Program-made: the position numbers and the translations under genes
The notes under the pieces: model-generated
Seen by the model: the letters and a program-made list of their open reading frames with translations, nothing else
Told to the model about the DNA's origin: nothing
The model's database searches: none
NCBI RefSeq assembly: GCF_001424125.1
Contig: NZ_LMQI01000001.1
Location: 153,662 to 217,661 of the forward strand
Length of the DNA: 64,000 nucleotides
Reading direction: 5' to 3'
Origin: Cellulomonas sp. Leaf395
Lineage (GTDB): Bacteria; Actinomycetota; Actinomycetes; Actinomycetales; Cellulomonadaceae
In this document: piece by piece, positions 35,352 to 43,125 of the stretch
Layout of the letters: each line of letters begins with the position of its first letter
Position numbering within the stretch: the stretch's first letter is position 1

Positions 35352-35786
35352 TCACGCTTCCGGGGTCGGCTCGTGGCCCGGGCGGCCGTGGGTGCGGTTC
35401 TCCTCCTTGAGGCGTGCCTCGTAGACGTGGCGACGACCCGCCATGAGCTCGTCCCGGACGCGCTGCTCGGCCGCCTCGAACACCCGGTAGTACTGCTCGT
35501 CGTACGCCTCGACCACCTGGAACGTCCATCGGCCCGGCAGCACGTTGCGGCCGACGAGCTCGGCGCGGAGCTCGTCGGCCAGCTCCTGGTGTCCTGCCTC
35601 CGCCAGCTGGTCCAGGGCGTCCGCCAGCTCGTTGTCCGCCCGGCCCGTGAGCCGGTGGAACGCGTAGAGCATGCCGCGGGCGTGCTCGACCACCTCGAAC
35701 GCGGCGGTCAGCGCACCGACGGCGTCAACCGTCTGCTCGGAGGTGCCTGGCGGCTGGCGGTGCTCGTCGTCGCGCTCGTCGGCCAT
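35352..35786 (-). CDS. Hypothetical protein, 144 aa
   Basis: I do not recognise this protein as a characterised family. It appears all-helical and soluble, with the central part AAFEVVEHARGMLYAFHRLTG, then ELADALDQLAEAGHQELADEL and WTFQVVEAYDEQYYRVFEAAE. Its ends are charged and there is no membrane segment. The ATG at 35786 was chosen because codons upstream look non-coding. It is convergent with the S33 peptidase gene. Confidence 0.65.
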   Translation of the reverse strand: MADERDDEHRQPPGTSEQTVDAVGALTAAFEVVEHARGMLYAFHRLTGRADNELADALDQLAEAGHQELADELRAELVGRNVLPGRWTFQVVEAYDEQYYRVFEAAEQRVRDELMAGRRHVYEARLKEENRTHGRPGHEPTPEA

Positions 35787-35912
35787 GAGTCGATGGTCGC
35801 TGTGCCCACGGCCCCCCGCACGTCGACACCGCCGATGCTGCCGCGGCGAACCCGACATGGGTGTCGTCATCGGGCTCGAGACGGCACCCATATCGGGTTC
35901 GGTCGAGCAGGG

Positions 35913-37688
35913 TCAGGGTCGACGACCCGGGCCGCCGCCAGGGCCGCCGCCCATCCCCCCGCCGCCCATTCCGGAGATCGCCTCGCCGGCTGTCGCCGTC
36001 GTCGTGACCGTCGAGCCGGCGCTGTCGCCGGCCTCCGCCAGGCCGCTGACGGTGTCGCCGCTGACCGAACCGCCGGTGGCGGCCGAGTAGGTCTGGCCGG
36101 CGACGACGTCCGCCGACGCGTAGACCAGCGACGAGAAGTCCTTGCTGGTCTCGAACGCGGCGATCTCGGTCCCCTCGGCGTCGAGGACGTGGACGACGGT
36201 GCCGGCGGCCTGCGTCGAGGCGAAGGTGAACGCGACGAACGACTGCGCGGAGTCGGCGCCGGGGGTCATCGCCATGCCGGACGCGCCTGCCGCCAGCAGC
36301 GTGCCACCGGAGACGTCGAACGTGCCGTCCACGTCGAGCGCGCCGTTGCCGTCGTTCGTCGGCCCGTTCACCACGGCCGTGCCGCCGGTCATGGTGAGGA
36401 ACCCGTTCGCGTCGAGCCCGTCGCCCCGGGAGTCCACGACGATCGTGCCGCCGGTGATCGTGAGCCCGACGTCGGTCCCCGCCGCACGGCCGGGCGCCTG
36501 CTCGCCCGTCGCGTCCGGGTCGGAGGCGTTCACGCCGTCGTCGCTGGCCAGGACGTTGATGTCGCCGCCGGCGATCGTGATGAGTCCCGCCTCGAGGCCC
36601 TCCACCGACGACGTGACGTCGACCGTCCCGTCGCTGATCTGCAGGGCCTGGTCGCCGTGCACGCCGTCGTCGCCGGCAGCGATCGTCACGGATCCGCCCG
36701 CGATGCTGACGACGCCGTCGGACCCGATGCCGTCGTCGGCCGCGTCGACGAGCAGCTCCCCGCCGCCGACCACCACCGAGACCGCCCCCGAGAGGCCCTT
36801 GGGGGAGGCGTCGTCGGCGACCGTGGCGTCGTGCCCGTCGCCCGCGACGATGCTCACTGTGCCGTCGGCGAGGATCGCGTCGGTCTGCGCGGCGATGCCG
36901 TCGTCCCCGGCGGTGACGTTTGCGGAGCCGCCCGTGATCTCGACGTAGCCGAGGGTCTCGTCCTCGTCGTTGTCGGACTTCAGGCCGTCGCCGCCGGCCG
37001 TGATGTCCAGGGTGCCGCCCGTGACCACCAGGTAGTCCTTGCCGCGGATCCCGTCGTCGACGGCGTCGACCGTGATCGTGCCGCCCGCGATGACGAGGCC
37101 GTCCTTCGCTGCGATCCCGTCGTTCGCGTTCCCGTCGACCGTCAGGGAACCGTCTCCGGTGATGGTCAGGTCCGTGCTGCTGAACAGCGCCGCGCTCGCC
37201 TCGTCGGTCTCGGCGTACGCGGCGGTGTCGGACAGGTGGTTGTCCCCCATCAGCTGGACCACCACCTGGTCGGCGTCGAGCACCTGCAGCGGGCTCGTGG
37301 TCGAGCTGGTCACGGAGGCGTCGTCGAGGATCAGGTGGACCACCCCGTCGTCGGTGGTGTTCACGACGACGGAGCCGTCCGTGAGGGCGCCGCTGAGCCG
37401 GTAGGTGCCCGCCGCGGTGATCGTGACGGTGCTGCCGTCGACGGTCACGCCGTCGGTCGCGGTCGGGTCGTTGAGGGTGATCGCGACCTCGTCGGCCGAC
37501 GGCTCGAGATCGACCTCCGACGGGGCCGTGTTCGCATCCCTGGCCTGCTCGACGGTCAGGTCGGCGTCGGTCGTGACGGTGGTCGTGCTCCCGTCGGAGC
37601 TGGCGGCGTCAGCCGTGGCCGTGCAGCCGGTCAGCAGGGCCGCGACGAGGGCGGCGGGGACCAGGATCGTCGGGGTGAGGCGTCGCAT
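35913..37688 (-). CDS. DUF4353 carbohydrate-binding lipoprotein
   Basis: This 591-residue lipoprotein has the lipobox LLTGC after a short signal peptide. Residues about 150-480 are a row of repeats of the form GGTITVDAVDDGIRG or GGTLDITAGGDGLKS, each about 24-30 residues, which should build a right-handed beta-helix. This is the DUF4353 'carbohydrate-binding domain' family. The Gly-rich tail GMGGGGMGGGPGGG ends it. It is encoded directly after the VTC and DUF4956 genes, a recurring actinobacterial cluster. The function is unknown, probably at the cell surface. TGAAGGAGC supplies the ribosome-binding site. Confidence 0.85.
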   Translation of the reverse strand: MRRLTPTILVPAALVAALLTGCTATADAASSDGSTTTVTTDADLTVEQARDANTAPSEVDLEPSADEVAITLNDPTATDGVTVDGSTVTITAAGTYRLSGALTDGSVVVNTTDDGVVHLILDDASVTSSTTSPLQVLDADQVVVQLMGDNHLSDTAAYAETDEASAALFSSTDLTITGDGSLTVDGNANDGIAAKDGLVIAGGTITVDAVDDGIRGKDYLVVTGGTLDITAGGDGLKSDNDEDETLGYVEITGGSANVTAGDDGIAAQTDAILADGTVSIVAGDGHDATVADDASPKGLSGAVSVVVGGGELLVDAADDGIGSDGVVSIAGGSVTIAAGDDGVHGDQALQISDGTVDVTSSVEGLEAGLITIAGGDINVLASDDGVNASDPDATGEQAPGRAAGTDVGLTITGGTIVVDSRGDGLDANGFLTMTGGTAVVNGPTNDGNGALDVDGTFDVSGGTLLAAGASGMAMTPGADSAQSFVAFTFASTQAAGTVVHVLDAEGTEIAAFETSKDFSSLVYASADVVAGQTYSAATGGSVSGDTVSGLAEAGDSAGSTVTTTATAGEAISGMGGGGMGGGPGGGPGRRP

Positions 37689-37699
37689 GAGGTGCTCCT

Positions 37700-38416
37700 T
37701 CAGAGGGTGACGTGCCGGTCGAGGACGCGGCGCCACGGGTGGTGGGGGAGGTCGGCGTGCAGGGCGGCCATGCCGGTGCCGTACTTGGAGATGCGGACCG
37801 GGCGGTGGCCGTGCCGCCACAGGAGGCGGTCGGTGGAGCTCGGGGTGGAGCCGGTCTTGGTCTCGATGACCACGCGGTCCGGCAGGGCCCGGGACGCTCC
37901 CGTGAGCGCCGACGTCCACACCAGGCCGGTGTCGATGGTCGTGCGGCTCGCGGTGGCCGGCAGGAAGAGGGTCGTCCGGCGGTACGTGCTGACCAGCGTC
38001 TTGCCGACCGCCGCGTCGCTGTCCAGGACGTCGCCGGCGAACCGCCGGCCCTCGTCGGTCAGGGTGTCGCGGTCGTCCGGGTCGTACGGCAGGCGTGTCT
38101 TGACAGTGCTGCCGCGCGGGCCGCGGGTCTTGACCTCGACCCAGCAGAGCGCGGAGTCCACGTAGGTGCGGGTGCGGAGCTTGAACCGCCGACGCCGGCG
38201 GTGTGCCGCGCCGAGGTAGCTGGTCAGGTCGGGGGTGTCGAAGTAGACGGACTCGTAGGCGAAGTCGCGCTCCCCGTCGATCTCGAGGACCCGGGCGCCC
38301 GGCTCGATGCCTCGCAGGAGCACGTCGAGCTTCGCCGAAGGGATCACGTACTTGCGGTCGATGCGGGTCTGCAGGCTCGCGCGCTCGGTCAGCTCGACCA
38401 GGCCGATGGGCATCAT
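37700..38416 (-). CDS. VTC-domain (polyphosphate polymerase-like) protein
   Basis: This 238-residue protein is a VTC4-like CYTH/triphosphate-tunnel domain, related to the yeast polyphosphate polymerase. The tunnel residues are seen in TRIDRKYVIP, ERDFAYESVYFDTPDL, RRRFKLRTRTYVDS, CWVEVKTRG and DRVVIETKTG. It might polymerise or bind polyphosphate or nucleotides. Its start overlaps the DUF4956 stop (ATGATG at 38416-38411), and the DUF4353 gene follows 11 nt later, so the three form one operon. Confidence 0.88.
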   Translation of the reverse strand: MMPIGLVELTERASLQTRIDRKYVIPSAKLDVLLRGIEPGARVLEIDGERDFAYESVYFDTPDLTSYLGAAHRRRRRFKLRTRTYVDSALCWVEVKTRGPRGSTVKTRLPYDPDDRDTLTDEGRRFAGDVLDSDAAVGKTLVSTYRRTTLFLPATASRTTIDTGLVWTSALTGASRALPDRVVIETKTGSTPSSTDRLLWRHGHRPVRISKYGTGMAALHADLPHHPWRRVLDRHVTL

Positions 38417-38979
38417 GCGGCGACCCGCTCCCGTGCGGCCGCCAGCTCGTACCGGACGTCGACGCACGTGGTGTCGTTCACCAGGTCGACCCGCTGCACG
38501 ATGGCCGTGTGCACGGTGGCGCCGAGGAGGCGTTCCAGGTGCGCGACGAGTGCGGTCTCGTCCGTGATCGCCGAGTCCAGCACCATCGTCTGCTGCCGGT
38601 ACCGCCGCAGCATCCGCGGGTGGTCGACGACGGCCATGACCACCACGACCATCACCATCAGCGCGGCGCTGACGGCCGACGGCGTCACCGTCACCCCGCC
38701 CAGCAGCCCGAGCGCCAGCGCGGAGAAGTAGTACGCCACCTCGTGCTGCGTCAGCTCCGTGGACCGCAGCCGGATGATCGACAGCACGCCGAACAGCCCG
38801 AGCCCGAGGCCTGCACCGACCGCGCTGCCGGCCAGGGCCGTCGCGACTGCCAGGACACCGACGTTCACGCCGAGGTACGCGACGACGAGGTCACGCCGAC
38901 GGTGCCGGGGGAAGTAGACGCCGAACGCGAGGACGCTGATGGCGACGAGGTCGAGCGCGAGGAGCGCGTACTGAGTCAT
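38413..38979 (-). CDS. DUF4956 membrane protein
   Basis: This 188-residue protein has four membrane helices and a cytoplasmic C-terminal alpha/beta domain. The conserved part GLFGVLSIIRLRSTELTQHEVAYYFSALALGLLGG matches the DUF4956 family, which regularly accompanies VTC-domain proteins. It may transport or sense the product of its partner. It is the first gene of the operon and has GGAGGG before the ATG. Confidence 0.88.
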   Translation of the reverse strand: MTQYALLALDLVAISVLAFGVYFPRHRRRDLVVAYLGVNVGVLAVATALAGSAVGAGLGLGLFGVLSIIRLRSTELTQHEVAYYFSALALGLLGGVTVTPSAVSAALMVMVVVVMAVVDHPRMLRRYRQQTMVLDSAITDETALVAHLERLLGATVHTAIVQRVDLVNDTTCVDVRYELAAARERVAA

Positions 38980-39073
38980 GGGAACCCTCCGTGTGGGACG
39001 GGTTCCATTGAGCGATGCGTGCCTGTACCGACGCTGTGCGGGCGCTGAGGCTGGGGCGTGGATCTGCCCGACG

Positions 39074-39118
39074 TGCAGTCGCGTGCAGGTGAAATGCATG
39101 CACGCACGCTAGGATGCA
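39074..39118. promoter_or_regulatory. VapBC promoter and operator half-sites
   Basis: TGCA occurs at 39074, 39084, 39095, 39099 and 39115. The middle pair forms the palindrome TGCATGCA (39095-39102). The first three are spaced 10-11 bp, one helix turn. TAGGAT (39110-39115) lies 6 nt before the vapB ATG, so a bound VapBC complex would cover the promoter. Confidence 0.5.
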
Positions 39119-39121
39119 GTC

Positions 39122-39352
39122 ATGACAGTGATCACGGTGAGGGACGTCCCGGACGAGGTGCGTGACGAGCTCGCGGCCCGAGCGGCGCGCAGCGGGATGT
39201 CGATGCAGGAGTTCCTCCGCGCGCACCTGATCGACCTCACCGGACGGCCCAGCCCGTCCGACGCGCTCGCTCAGGTCCGGTCCCGGGCGCGCGCCTACCC
39301 GCGCCTCTCGTACGCCGATCTGGTCGACGAGCTCGGGGCCGATCGTCGGTGA
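39122..39352 (+). CDS. VapB/FitA-type antitoxin
   Basis: This 76-residue antitoxin has an N-terminal ribbon-helix-helix domain of the FitA/VapB kind (VITVRDVPDEVRDELAARAARSGMSMQEFLRAHLIDL). A C-terminal tail should wrap around the toxin. It neutralises the VapC ribonuclease encoded by the overlapping next gene and represses the operon. The ATG lacks a Shine-Dalgarno sequence and follows TAGGAT by 6 nt, a leaderless layout. Confidence 0.88.
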   Translation: MTVITVRDVPDEVRDELAARAARSGMSMQEFLRAHLIDLTGRPSPSDALAQVRSRARAYPRLSYADLVDELGADRR

Positions 39353-39759
39353 CGGAGACGGTGGTCCTCGATGCGTCGGCCGCGCTGATGCTCCTGATCG
39401 ACCCGGGGCCGGCCGGTGAGCACGTCGCGGCGCGGCTCGACGGTGCAGCGGTCGTCGCGCCCGACCTGCTCCCGTACGAGGTCACCAACGTCCTGCGCAG
39501 GTATCGCAATGCCGGTCGGCTCTCGGACGCCGAGGCGCGGCTGGCTCTCGACGGGTTCCGCTCCCTCTCGATCGACCTCTGGTCGCACGACGTCCTCGCT
39601 GAGCGGGTGTGGGCCCTCGGCGCGAACCTCTCGGCCTACGACGCGGCGTACGTCGCGCTCGCGGAGCGACTGGGCGCCGTGCTCCTGACGGCCGATGCCC
39701 GGATCGCCGGCGCACCGGACGTCACGTGCCCGATCGAGGTCGTCGCCGCGGCCGCCTGA
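39349..39759 (+). CDS. VapC-type PIN ribonuclease toxin
   Basis: This 136-residue PIN-domain protein has the four acidic residues: Asp in VVLDASAALMLL, Glu in LLPYEVTNVLRR, Asp in LSAYDAAYVALAE and Asp in LLTADARIA. VapC toxins cut tRNA or rRNA. The GTG start shares bases with the antitoxin stop (GTGA), giving coupled translation. Its end lies 3 nt from the convergent zwf gene. Confidence 0.92.
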   Translation: MTETVVLDASAALMLLIDPGPAGEHVAARLDGAAVVAPDLLPYEVTNVLRRYRNAGRLSDAEARLALDGFRSLSIDLWSHDVLAERVWALGANLSAYDAAYVALAERLGAVLLTADARIAGAPDVTCPIEVVAAAA

Positions 39760-39762
39760 GCG

Positions 39763-41163
39763 TCAGTCGCCAAGCACCCACCCGTGCGGCTCCGCCAACC
39801 GGTCCGCGGCCTCCGGTCCCCAGGATCCGACCGCATACGGCTCGGGCGTCGGGCGGTCTGCGCCGAGCAGCGGGTCGAACGCGATCCACGCGGACTCGAG
39901 CCCGGCGGACGTGGTGAACAGGGTGCGGTCGCCGACGAGCACGTCCTCCAGCAGTCCCGCGTAGGGCGGCAGGGACTGTCCGGGCTCGACGTCGGAGAGG
40001 GCGAGGTCCGCGGTACCCGTCGCCAGCTCGAGGAACGCGCCGGGCCGCTTGACGGTGGTCGTGACCTTCAGCTCGCCCGATCCCGCCAGCGAGACGATCA
40101 CGTGGTTGGGTCCGACGGGGGAGCCGAACAGCTCGTCGGGCGTCCGCAGCACGAGCGTCACCTGCTGCGCCGACGCGGCCATCCGCTTGCCCGTGCGCAG
40201 CAGGAACGGCACATCCCTCCAGCGCTCGGTGTCCACCCAGAGCCGGGCGGCGACGAACGTGTCGGTCGTGGAGTCGTCGGGCACTCCGTCGATGTCGCGG
40301 TAGCCGTCGAACTGCCCGAGCACGACGTCGTTCGTCGGGTCGAGCGGGCGGAAGTGCGCGATGACGTCCTCGCGCGCCGTGCCCAGGTTCGCGGCGTCGA
40401 GGCGGCGCGGGGGTTCCATCGCCACCTCGGCGGCCACCTGGAACAGGTGCGTGACCAGCATGTCGAGCGCGGCGCCGGTCGCGTCGTAGAACTCCGCGCG
40501 CTGTGCGACGTCGAGCGTCTCCGGCACGTCGATCTGGACCTGGGCGACGTGCTGCCGGTTCCAGATGCCGCCGAACAGCTCGTTGGCGAACCGCAGGACG
40601 TGCAGGTTCTGCGTCGCCTCCTTGCCCAGGAAGTGGTCGATCCGGAAGACCTGCTCCTCGTCGAACGCGTCGTGCACCGTCGCGTCGAGCTCCCGGAACG
40701 TCTCCAGCGACGTGCCGTAGGGCTTCTCGTAGACGATGCGGATCCCGTCCGTCAGACCCGCCTTCTTCAGCGCCCGGGTGATCGGCGCGAACGACGACGG
40801 CGGGACCGCGAGGTAGTGGATGACTGTCACGTCGCCGCCCAGCTTGGCGCGCAGCCGGTCCAGCTCCCCGGGGAGCTCGTCGGCGCTGTCGTCCTCGCTG
40901 ACGTCTCCGCAGTAGGCGGTGTGCTCGGTCAGCTCGGGTACGCCCTCGGCGGCCTCGTCGTCGCCGAACTCCCGGACCGCGTCGCGCAGCAGCTCGTCGA
41001 ACTCCTGCGAGCTGATCGGTGAGCGGCCCGTGCCGAGCAGCGCCCACCGCTCCGGGAGCAGGTGCCGCCGCTGCAGCGTGGCCAGCGCGGGGAGCACCAT
41101 GCGCCTCGCCAGGTCACCGCGCGCGCCGTGCAGGACGAAGATCAAGGGCTCGGTGGACGCCAT
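39763..41163 (-). CDS. zwf: Glucose-6-phosphate dehydrogenase
   Basis: This enzyme oxidises glucose 6-phosphate to 6-phosphogluconolactone with NAD(P)+. The 466-residue protein contains the active-site signature RIDHFLGKEATQNL, the coenzyme motif FVLHGARGDLARR (the usual GATGDLA, with Arg replacing Thr) and YEKPYGTSLE. The genes for opcA, pgl, tal and tkt are absent nearby, so this is probably an additional copy outside the main pentose-phosphate cluster. ATG 41163 is 8 nt from AGGAT; GTG 41178 is an alternative. Confidence 0.93.
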   Translation of the reverse strand: MASTEPLIFVLHGARGDLARRMVLPALATLQRRHLLPERWALLGTGRSPISSQEFDELLRDAVREFGDDEAAEGVPELTEHTAYCGDVSEDDSADELPGELDRLRAKLGGDVTVIHYLAVPPSSFAPITRALKKAGLTDGIRIVYEKPYGTSLETFRELDATVHDAFDEEQVFRIDHFLGKEATQNLHVLRFANELFGGIWNRQHVAQVQIDVPETLDVAQRAEFYDATGAALDMLVTHLFQVAAEVAMEPPRRLDAANLGTAREDVIAHFRPLDPTNDVVLGQFDGYRDIDGVPDDSTTDTFVAARLWVDTERWRDVPFLLRTGKRMAASAQQVTLVLRTPDELFGSPVGPNHVIVSLAGSGELKVTTTVKRPGAFLELATGTADLALSDVEPGQSLPPYAGLLEDVLVGDRTLFTTSAGLESAWIAFDPLLGADRPTPEPYAVGSWGPEAADRLAEPHGWVLGD

Positions 41164-41268
41164 CGGCTTGATCCTCACGACGTGACGGGCGGGTCTTCGA
41201 CCGTACGTTCGCTTGCCGACGAGCGCGCGTCGGGATCACCCCGCGTCTACCGCCCCGACATGTCTGCC

Positions 41269-41730
41269 TCAGTCGCCAGCGGGGAAGCCCTTGCGGTAGT
41301 CGAACGAGACGATGCGCTCGGGCCGGACCCGGATGATCACCGGATCCCACGAGTCGGCGAGGCTCCGGGCGAACTGGTCGGCGGCGTCGTCGGCCATGTA
41401 CCGACGGAAGATCGTCGCCCGCTTGGCCAGCACGTCGTGGCGGTCCAGCTCAGCCGTGCCGTAGACGAGGGCGCCGATCGGCTCGGCCCCGACGACGTCG
41501 AACAAGACAGAGACACGAGGGTCGCGCGCGACGTTGCGGGCCTTGCGCGAGGTGGTCTGGGTCCCGATCAGGATGTCCGGCAGCTCGTACACGTAGTACG
41601 CGGGTGCCAGGTGGATGCTGCCGTCCTCGTTGTGGGTGGCCAGACGGGCGACGTCCGCGCTCCGGAGGAAGTCCGTGAGCTCGTCCTCGGTGAGCGGGGG
41701 TGCCTGTGGGTAGGTCGCGCTGTCGGCCAC
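41269..41730 (-). CDS. PPOX-class F420/FMN-binding protein
   Basis: This 153-residue split-barrel protein resembles the TIGR03618/pyridoxamine-oxidase-like group. FLRSADVARLATHNEDGSIHLAPAYYVYE, then GTQTTSRKARNVARDPRVSVLFDV and the closing RIVSFDYRKGF support the call. The cofactor may be FMN or F420. It starts with GTG at 41730. A gap of 105 bases separates its 3' end from the zwf start and shows only a weak 6-bp hairpin. Confidence 0.86.
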   Translation of the reverse strand: MADSATYPQAPPLTEDELTDFLRSADVARLATHNEDGSIHLAPAYYVYELPDILIGTQTTSRKARNVARDPRVSVLFDVVGAEPIGALVYGTAELDRHDVLAKRATIFRRYMADDAADQFARSLADSWDPVIIRVRPERIVSFDYRKGFPAGD

Positions 41731-41814
41731 GATGCCTCCTGCGGGGATGAGGACGTCGAGCCCTCGTCCCGCCAGTCTCCGACCGCGCGTGCGGGCACGT
41801 CAACGACGCGCACC

Positions 41815-43104
41815 TCAGCCCACCGGCGTCGGCACCCACATCACGCGCGCCACCCGGTCGAGGATCGCGTCCAGCACCGCGCCTCGGTCGAACTGCAGGG
41901 CGTGCAGTCGCGCGCGGGTCTCCCAGTCGGCGCGCTCGTCGGCGGACATGGCGAGGATGCGGTCCAGCGACTCGGCGATCGCCGAGGGGGACTCGACCGG
42001 CACGATGAGCGCGCAGTCGCCGACCGCCTCGCTGATGCCGCCGGTGTCGGTGGTGATGATCGGTCCGCCGCCGGCGAGCATCTTCTCGGCGAGCGCGATG
42101 CCGAACGTCTCGACGAACTCCGGCCGCGGCTTGCTCGGCAGCACGTACGCGGCGGACGCGGCCATGAGGTGGGCCTTCTCGTCGTCGTCGACGTCGTCGA
42201 AGAACACGATCCGGTCGGCGGCGCTCGACGAGGCCGCGAGCTCCTGGAGGCGCGACGCGTCGGGACCGTTGCCGGCGACGACCAGCCGGAGGTCGTCGCA
42301 GCCGCGACTCGTCGCGAAGCCGGCGATGAGGTCGTCGACCCCCTTGGCGTGCGCGAGACGGGAGAGGAACAGGACGTACCCGTCGGCGCGCAGCCCGCGA
42401 GCATCGAGCACTCGCGCTGTCTCGGTCTGGTCCAGGTCGAGGTACGAGCCGACGTCGATCGCCGGGTAGGAGACCGAGACGCGCTCGCGGCACTGGGCGG
42501 CGAACGTGGTGCCGTGCTTGGCGTCGATGGCGGCGGCCTCGGCGATGATCAGCTCACGCGTGTAGTCGCTGACCGCGAGGCACACGTCGTGCTCCAGGTA
42601 GCTGGACAGCACGTGCGCCGCGGCGCCGAACTCGTCCTTCTCGACGCAGGCGCGGACCACGTTGGTGACGTCGGAGCCGACGGCCTCCGCGACGGTCGTC
42701 ACGTTCACCGGCAGACCGGTCCGACGGGCGACGTGCACGGCGTCGGCCACCGCGAGCGAGTGCGGGCTCAGGTAGAGCGACATCGCGACCGTCGGGACGC
42801 CGTCCGTGAACAGCTCCACGAGCCGGCCGACGATGCCCGCGAGCCAGCGGCCGTCGGGAACCTTGTAGTCGCCGACCGGCTCGGGGCGCTCGACGGTGAT
42901 CCCCGGCGAGTACGGCAGCACGCCGTCGAGGGGCTTGAGGGGCAGGCCGGTCGCCTGCAGCCGGTCGATGGGCCACGTGACGATGCGGACGTCGTCGAAA
43001 CCTCGCTGCAGGGCAGCCTCGGCGAGATTGCGGGCCTCACCCGAGTGGCCGCAGATAACCGGGTCGGCGCGGACGACGATGACGAGACGGCGGTTCGGGA
43101 ACAC
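41815..43104 (-). CDS. GT4-family glycosyltransferase
   Basis: This 429-residue retaining glycosyltransferase has the GT-B fold. The N-terminal half has the GHSGEARNLAEAALQRG loop, and the C-terminal half has YVLFLSRLAHAKGVDDLI, VVAGNGPDASRL and the EX7E motif in RPEFVETFGIALAEKM. The donor is probably a nucleotide sugar. Its GTG start lies 21 nt after the GH92 gene end on the same strand, with AAGGAG before it, so they form an operon. The acceptor is unknown; a mannosyl or glucosyl compatible solute is one possibility. Confidence 0.85.
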   Translation of the reverse strand: MFPNRRLVIVVRADPVICGHSGEARNLAEAALQRGFDDVRIVTWPIDRLQATGLPLKPLDGVLPYSPGITVERPEPVGDYKVPDGRWLAGIVGRLVELFTDGVPTVAMSLYLSPHSLAVADAVHVARRTGLPVNVTTVAEAVGSDVTNVVRACVEKDEFGAAAHVLSSYLEHDVCLAVSDYTRELIIAEAAAIDAKHGTTFAAQCRERVSVSYPAIDVGSYLDLDQTETARVLDARGLRADGYVLFLSRLAHAKGVDDLIAGFATSRGCDDLRLVVAGNGPDASRLQELAASSSAADRIVFFDDVDDDEKAHLMAASAAYVLPSKPRPEFVETFGIALAEKMLAGGGPIITTDTGGISEAVGDCALIVPVESPSAIAESLDRILAMSADERADWETRARLHALQFDRGAVLDAILDRVARVMWVPTPVG

Positions 43105-43125
43105 GGCTGCTCCTTGGTGGCTCGC

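Noticed and set aside
41216..41233. Hairpin between the zwf start and the PPOX gene end
   Set aside because: A 6-bp stem with a GC-only loop was judged too weak to call.
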